Source of the DNA: Ignavibacteriaceae bacterium
GTDB taxonomy: Bacteria; Bacteroidota; Ignavibacteria; Ignavibacteriales; Ignavibacteriaceae
NCBI GenBank assembly: GCA_025455085.1
Contig: JALONF010000069.1
Coordinates: 1-10,850 of the forward strand
DNA: 10,850 nucleotides
Direction: 5' to 3'
This document shows positions 7,247 through 10,850 of the stretch, piece by piece. The position numbers and the translations under genes were made by a program. The stretch's first letter is position 1. Each line of letters begins with the position of its first letter. A model generated the notes under the pieces. That model was given only the letters and a program-made list of their open reading frames with translations. It ran no database searches and had not been told where the DNA came from.

Positions 7247-8359
7247 ATGAATAATTCTAATACAACTCATAAAACTGAACCTCGGATCCGTCAAACTATC
7301 CGAAGCGATTTCCGGCAAACAAAGATTAAAGAGGAGTTTAAATCCGAGTATAAAGACTTAAAGCAATATTTTCTTTCTGAAGAACGAAAAGAAAAGCTTG
7401 GAAGCATGAACGCCTTTAAGAAAATCTTTGTCCTTCCCTGGTGGCTAATCAAAGCAATGTATCTTCGACTGACTCCTTTCAGAAGGATTTTACTTTTCAT
7501 CGGATTAATTCTTTTGCTCTTCTCAGGTAACTTCGAAGCAAGTGGAGACAATGTAACACTGAATTTTAATATCTCAGCTATCTTAATAAGCATTATATTT
7601 CTTTTTATTCTTGCTCTTGAGTTAAAGGATAAGCTTCTTGCAAAGACTGAGCTTGAAGAAGGAAGAGCAATCCAGCAGGCATTAATGCCTGAACGATCAC
7701 CAAAGATTAAAGGCTGGGATTTATGGCTTTTTACAAGATCAGCAAATGATGTCGGCGGTGATCTTTTAGATTTTATTCAAATAGATGAAAACAAATTCGG
7801 AGTTGCTGTCGGCGATGTTGCTGGTAAAGGTTTGAGTGCAGCACTTCTGATGGCAAAGCTGCAGTCATCCATTCGTGCATTTGTTTACGACTACCCTGCG
7901 CTTGAAACGCTTGGCGATAAACTAAACAAAATATTTCACAGAGATAGTCCATCTAAAATATTTGCTTCTCTGATTTATGCTGAAATTAATAGTGAGTCAG
8001 GAGATGTAAAATTTATTAATGCAGGTCACTATCCTCCAATAATTGCAAAAGGAAATAGTATTGATCGGCAGATTAAATGCGCACCAGCACTCGGTTTAAT
8101 GAAAGATGCAGCTTTTAACAAACAACTTGTCTCACTCAAGCAAAATGATTTTATGATAATTTATTCTGACGGTCTTACCGAAGCAAAGAATGATTCTGGA
8201 GAATTTTTTGGTGAAACAAAATTAATCGAGCTATTAAACAATAGACATCCGATGACATCTCAACAGCTTGGAGAAATGATCCTTGCTAATGTGGACCTGT
8301 TTATGGGGAAAATTGCTGCACATGATGATTTGACACTTGCGATTTTGAAGAAGGTTTGA
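7247..8359 (+). CDS. Membrane-anchored SpoIIE/RsbU-type PP2C serine phosphatase
   Basis: This 370-aa protein has a basic cytosolic N-terminus, two membrane helices at about 80-93 and 109-125, a short helical linker with the EEGRAIQQALMP motif (138-148) usual before this domain, and a C-terminal PP2C_SIG phosphatase. Metal-binding motifs are DVGGDLLDF at 168-176 (Asp172), VGDVAGKGLSAALLMA at 188-203 (Asp190), NAGHYPP at 258-264, YSDGLTEA at 306-313 (Asp308) and HDDLTLA at 359-365 (Asp361). Relatives dephosphorylate STAS-domain anti-sigma antagonists and thereby release sigma factors or activate other partners. None of those partners is encoded nearby, so the target is unknown. The short extracytoplasmic loop (about 15 residues) leaves little room for a sensor. 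The gene has its own 104-bp upstream gap, with no confident promoter or Shine-Dalgarno sequence, and ends 6 bp before a palindromic repeat. Confidence 0.9.
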   Translation: MNNSNTTHKTEPRIRQTIRSDFRQTKIKEEFKSEYKDLKQYFLSEERKEKLGSMNAFKKIFVLPWWLIKAMYLRLTPFRRILLFIGLILLLFSGNFEASGDNVTLNFNISAILISIIFLFILALELKDKLLAKTELEEGRAIQQALMPERSPKIKGWDLWLFTRSANDVGGDLLDFIQIDENKFGVAVGDVAGKGLSAALLMAKLQSSIRAFVYDYPALETLGDKLNKIFHRDSPSKIFASLIYAEINSESGDVKFINAGHYPPIIAKGNSIDRQIKCAPALGLMKDAAFNKQLVSLKQNDFMIIYSDGLTEAKNDSGEFFGETKLIELLNNRHPMTSQQLGEMILANVDLFMGKIAAHDDLTLAILKKV

Positions 8360-8365
8360 AACGAA

Positions 8366-8429
8366 TGTCACTCTGAGTGAAACGAAGAGCCTCTTGAAAT
8401 TCTTCGTCCCTTCGGGACTTAGAGTGACA
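8366..8429. repeat. 64-bp palindromic (REP/MITE-like) repeat with 9-bp terminal inverted repeats
   Basis: The element is bounded by perfect inverted repeats TGTCACTCT (8366-8374) and AGAGTGACA (8421-8429). The arms match further in: each reads TGTCACTCTrAGT, then a variable piece, then CGAAGA toward the centre. The right arm also carries its own small hairpin GTCCC-TTC-GGGAC (8406-8418), absent from the left. The ends and the CGAAGA core resemble a palindromic repeat I recall as common between genes in Bacteroidetes and related genomes (TGTCA-TTCTGAG...CGAAGAAT type). It starts 6 bp after the phosphatase stop codon and may fold as a 3' hairpin in that mRNA. It encodes nothing. Copy number cannot be seen from one window. 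Confidence 0.75.
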
Positions 8430-8507
8430 GAATTATGCCGAATGACTTACAAAAACTTTAGAAATTCAAATGAGAAGGTCGAGTACATCAGTCCTAATAA
8501 AATAAGA

Positions 8508-8529
8508 AAGGCGATCCGAAGACCGCCTT
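8508..8529 (-). terminator. Intrinsic terminator with C(UUCG)G tetraloop for the T9SS protein gene
   Basis: Read on the minus strand, AAGGCG pairs with CGCCTT, followed by one mismatch, two more pairs and a C-UUCG-G tetraloop, an exceptionally stable RNA loop. A T-rich tail (TCTTATTTTATT) follows. It lies 20 bp past the stop codon of the large secreted-protein gene. The plus-strand reading has no T-run, so it mainly serves the minus-strand gene. Its C-rich side also faces the phosphatase gene end. Confidence 0.8.
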
Positions 8530-8549
8530 CAGTTCAAATAAATAAAAAT

Positions 8550-10400
8550 CTATTTAACCACCATCATCTTTCTCGTCAGCTCGGTGCTGCCGGAAATAAT
8601 TCTGTACATATAAAGTCCGCTGCTTAATTTTTTTGCGTCAAAATTTACTTCGTGAACTCCCGCTGGATATTTTCCTTCGGCTATGGTTTCTATTTCAGTT
8701 CCTAAAGCATCAAATACTTTTAATGTTATAAATGAAGCTTCCGGTAATTGGAAACTAATTGTTGTTGTCGGATTAAAAGGATTCGGATAATTCTGACTGA
8801 GTTCAAAAGTTTTTACTGTGAACAAGTTAACTTCTATTTCATTCGAATACTCAAAAGATCCATCATAATCTACTTGTCTTAAGCGATAATGATAAGTACC
8901 GTCATAAAGCGGGTGATCTTCAAAACGATAAAGATTTCTTTCAGTTGAATTACCTCTGCCTTCTTTAAATCCAATCTCAATCCATTCAGTTTCAGTGTCA
9001 GCGGGATCAATATTTCTTCGCTCAATGTAAAATCCAAGGTTATTTAGTTCGGTTGCAGTTTCCCAGGATAAAAATACTTTACCCTGCTTTACATCTGCAG
9101 CAAAGCTATTTAATTCGACCGGAATAAGATCTTGAATTTTAACGATCCAAACACTTAACTGACCGCTTTGCAGCCGCATCCAGATTGGATAAATTTTGCC
9201 ATTCCATGCGGCAATGTTTGTGTAATCACCAAAGAATGTTCCGGATGTTGGAGTAAAAGAACTTTCACTAACCTTAAAGTTCTCAAACGTAGTTCCACCA
9301 TCTGTAGACTTAGCTACATAGACGTCGGTGGCCGCACCGGTAGTATTTCTTCTATCATAAAAAACAAACCATAAGTGGCCTGTTGATAGGTCAATTGTTG
9401 ACCATACAAAAAACTGATGTCTTGTCGTATTATCGTCATTAACTTTAATTGGTGCTGACCATGAATTCCCTCCATTAGTAGATTTTGCCATAAAGATATC
9501 TGTGTCAGTTGCTCCATTCCTTTGATCAGACCAGACTACATATACGTTACCTCTGTAAGGTGAATTGCTGATATCGCACATTGTTATCGGAAGGCCGTTG
9601 CAACGATATATCCCCGAGACATCAAAATCCCAACCGCCGGGCATATTAGAGACAAATACATCCGTTCCCCAGGTTTGACCGCCGTTTGTAGATTTGTCGA
9701 AAACAATTCCGAGAGGTCCGGCCCACGCAACATAAACCTCACCGTTCGGACCAACACAAGGAACGGCGCCTTCTGTTGTATTATCACTATCAATACAATC
9801 TCCGCTTTCATCACTGATGACTACTGCGTTGCTCCAGGTGGTTCCCTGATTAGTTGATTTTGAAAATCTGATTCTGGAACTATCACTCGGACTCGAACTG
9901 CCGTAATCATCAAATTCTGTCCAGGCAGCATAAATTGTTCCCCGATAAGGAGAACGGGTATGATCTACTGCCAGCCATTCTTTATCCTGTGCCTGAGGTT
10001 GAATACCCTGATAAATTCCAACTCCATCATTCCAGGTTTGCCCGTTGTTAGTAGATTTTTGAACAACAATTCGATCTATCCACCAGCCGGAAATAGGATT
10101 TGACAGATGAGCATAGTAAAGGTTGCCAAGGCTGTCATATAAAACAACTGGATCACCCCAGACACCAAGATTATTTGAAACCATCTGTGATTCAGTCCAG
10201 TTCGTTCCACCGTTAGTTGATCTATAAAAACTGCTTATGTTTGCTCCTGCCGCAAGCAGTTCAGGATTTAGTGGATTAATTGCTATAGTAACTTCTTCAG
10301 GACTGCCGGTACCATCAACCAATATATTCGGATATTGCGAAAAGATACTAACCGAAGTTAAGAGAAAAATAAAAAGAGATAAGTGAATAGATTTTTTCAT
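8550..10400 (-). CDS. Secreted Asp-box (BNR/sialidase-fold) protein with T9SS C-terminal sorting domain
   Basis: This 616-aa exported protein begins with a signal peptide (MKKSIHLSLFIF..., cleavage near FSQ at 20-22). Six Asp-box motifs follow, at 61-68 (STNGGTNW), 116-123, 182-189, 237-244, 307-314 and 365-372, spaced 52-70 residues apart, as in a six-bladed beta-propeller of the sialidase/BNR type. Two blades also carry SPYRGxxYxxW (150-160 and 280-290). A fibronectin-III-like module (VELNSFAADVKQGKVFLSW at 428-446 to EYSNEIEV at 517-524) precedes a type A T9SS sorting domain at about 534-616, with NYPNPFNP at 537-544 and GLYMYRI near the end. It is expected to cross the outer membrane by T9SS and be released or surface-anchored. 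I see no sialidase catalytic arginine set I can vouch for, so enzyme activity is not claimed. AGGAA at 10406-10410 is a good ribosome site. Confidence 0.9.
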   Translation of the reverse strand: MKKSIHLSLFIFLLTSVSIFSQYPNILVDGTGSPEEVTIAINPLNPELLAAGANISSFYRSTNGGTNWTESQMVSNNLGVWGDPVVLYDSLGNLYYAHLSNPISGWWIDRIVVQKSTNNGQTWNDGVGIYQGIQPQAQDKEWLAVDHTRSPYRGTIYAAWTEFDDYGSSSPSDSSRIRFSKSTNQGTTWSNAVVISDESGDCIDSDNTTEGAVPCVGPNGEVYVAWAGPLGIVFDKSTNGGQTWGTDVFVSNMPGGWDFDVSGIYRCNGLPITMCDISNSPYRGNVYVVWSDQRNGATDTDIFMAKSTNGGNSWSAPIKVNDDNTTRHQFFVWSTIDLSTGHLWFVFYDRRNTTGAATDVYVAKSTDGGTTFENFKVSESSFTPTSGTFFGDYTNIAAWNGKIYPIWMRLQSGQLSVWIVKIQDLIPVELNSFAADVKQGKVFLSWETATELNNLGFYIERRNIDPADTETEWIEIGFKEGRGNSTERNLYRFEDHPLYDGTYHYRLRQVDYDGSFEYSNEIEVNLFTVKTFELSQNYPNPFNPTTTISFQLPEASFITLKVFDALGTEIETIAEGKYPAGVHEVNFDAKKLSSGLYMYRIISGSTELTRKMMVVK

Positions 10401-10465
10401 TTTAGTTCCTGCTGAAATTTAGTTTAAATTTAGTTGCATTATTTTTTTTCAAGATTAAACTCTGA

Positions 10466-10850
10466 TCATTCTTTTATTAATTTGTTTTTAATCCTTCCAC
10501 CTTTTTTAATTGGATCATCGGGATAGCCAAGCTCTTTCCAATTTAATATTCCTTCGCCACCTTTGCCATGGCAGGATGTACATTTCAGTGCATTATCCGA
10601 ACTCATTACCATATGGTTGATCGGCCAGTACATTTTGGTTTCAATGAAATCAACTGTGCCAGAAAAATCAAGATTAACAATTTTCATTCCTTTTTCTGAT
10701 GCAATTATCCAATTATTCGAGGTCGAATAGCCATCTTCTCCGTAAAGTTTGGGATTGATAAGATATTTATTTACCGGATCATATGGTTGTTTTACTCTTA
10801 CAACTTTAAATGGTGAAATTCTGGAATTAGTATCGGATATTTTCCCGGTT
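10466..10850 (-). CDS. C-terminal part of a c-type cytochrome, probably octaheme tetrathionate reductase family (runs off right edge)
   Basis: The frame is open from the right edge (first whole codon at 10849) to the stop at 10466, 127 residues, so the N-terminal portion lies outside. A short ATG-initiated reading from 10687 is internal and should not be taken as the start. One heme-binding CTSCH motif is visible, about 37 residues before the C-terminus, after FIETKMYWPINHMV (whose His can serve as a distal heme ligand). This tail, ending in a LNWKELGYPDDP segment, resembles the C-terminus of the octaheme tetrathionate reductase-type cytochromes, which sit in the periplasm and reduce tetrathionate, nitrite or hydroxylamine in vitro. 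The heme motif is seen; the family call is from memory and rests on a single heme. The gene lies 65 bp upstream of the T9SS protein gene on the same strand. Confidence 0.75.
   Translation of the reverse strand, partial: TGKISDTNSRISPFKVVRVKQPYDPVNKYLINPKLYGEDGYSTSNNWIIASEKGMKIVNLDFSGTVDFIETKMYWPINHMVMSSDNALKCTSCHGKGGEGILNWKELGYPDDPIKKGGRIKNKLIKE

Noticed and set aside
8394..8627. Plus-strand open frame of 77 codons at the end of the phosphatase region
   Set aside because: It runs through the palindromic repeat, the terminator and into the 3' end of the secreted-protein gene on the other strand; no ribosome site and no recognisable domain.
9168..9857. Several open frames of 60-76 codons on both strands inside the Asp-box gene
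   Set aside because: They are alternative-frame readings of the long real gene, caused by its repetitive glycine/serine/threonine codons, with no family resemblance or start signals.
1..10850. CRISPR arrays, insertion sequences, phage genes, tRNA or rRNA genes, toxin-antitoxin or defence operons
   Set aside because: Read on both strands, I found no spaced direct repeats, transposase or integrase motifs, or RNA gene hallmarks.

Overview
The window comes from an AT-rich bacterial chromosome, most likely a member of the Ignavibacteriota (Bacteroidota/Chlorobiota group). The main evidence is a large secreted protein ending in a type IX secretion (T9SS) sorting domain with the NYPNPFNP motif typical of that phylum. 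Supporting signs are signal peptides ending in FAQ or FSQ and several genes with no visible Shine-Dalgarno sequence. The organism assignment is inference; there is no rRNA or marker gene in the window.

Layout. (1) Bases 1-357, minus: the first 119 codons of a YjbQ/UPF0047 protein, running off the left edge, divergent from rocD. (2) 494-1738, plus: ornithine aminotransferase, closed by a bidirectional hairpin terminator shared with the convergent gene. (3) 1766-4349, minus: a membrane-bound hybrid sensor kinase (six membrane helices, PAS, HisKA, HATPase, receiver, HPt). It is split into two frames inside the receiver, and part of the receiver core is missing. (4) 4472-7142, plus: a tight five-gene run of PAP2 phosphatase, secreted DUF2141 protein, DoxX-like membrane protein, beta-carbonic anhydrase and a DUF1569/DinB-like protein. 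(5) 7247-8359, plus: a membrane-anchored SpoIIE/RsbU-type PP2C phosphatase, followed by a 64-bp palindromic repeat. (6) 8550-10400, minus: a secreted Asp-box (BNR/sialidase-fold) protein with a T9SS tail, ending at a C(UUCG)G terminator. (7) 10466-10850, minus: the C-terminal end of a c-type cytochrome, probably of the octaheme tetrathionate reductase family, running off the right edge.

How the genes work together. Rather than one pathway, the window holds separate short units: amino-acid catabolism (rocD), signalling (hybrid kinase, PP2C phosphatase), an envelope and CO2/bicarbonate cluster (PAP2 to DUF1569), and an envelope or extracellular pair (cytochrome, then the T9SS protein). I see no CRISPR array, transposase, phage gene, tRNA or rRNA, and no defence or biosynthetic system. 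The points most worth checking are the broken receiver of the hybrid kinase, the palindromic repeat, and the conserved-looking DoxX/carbonic anhydrase cluster. I do not see convincing evidence of an undescribed system.
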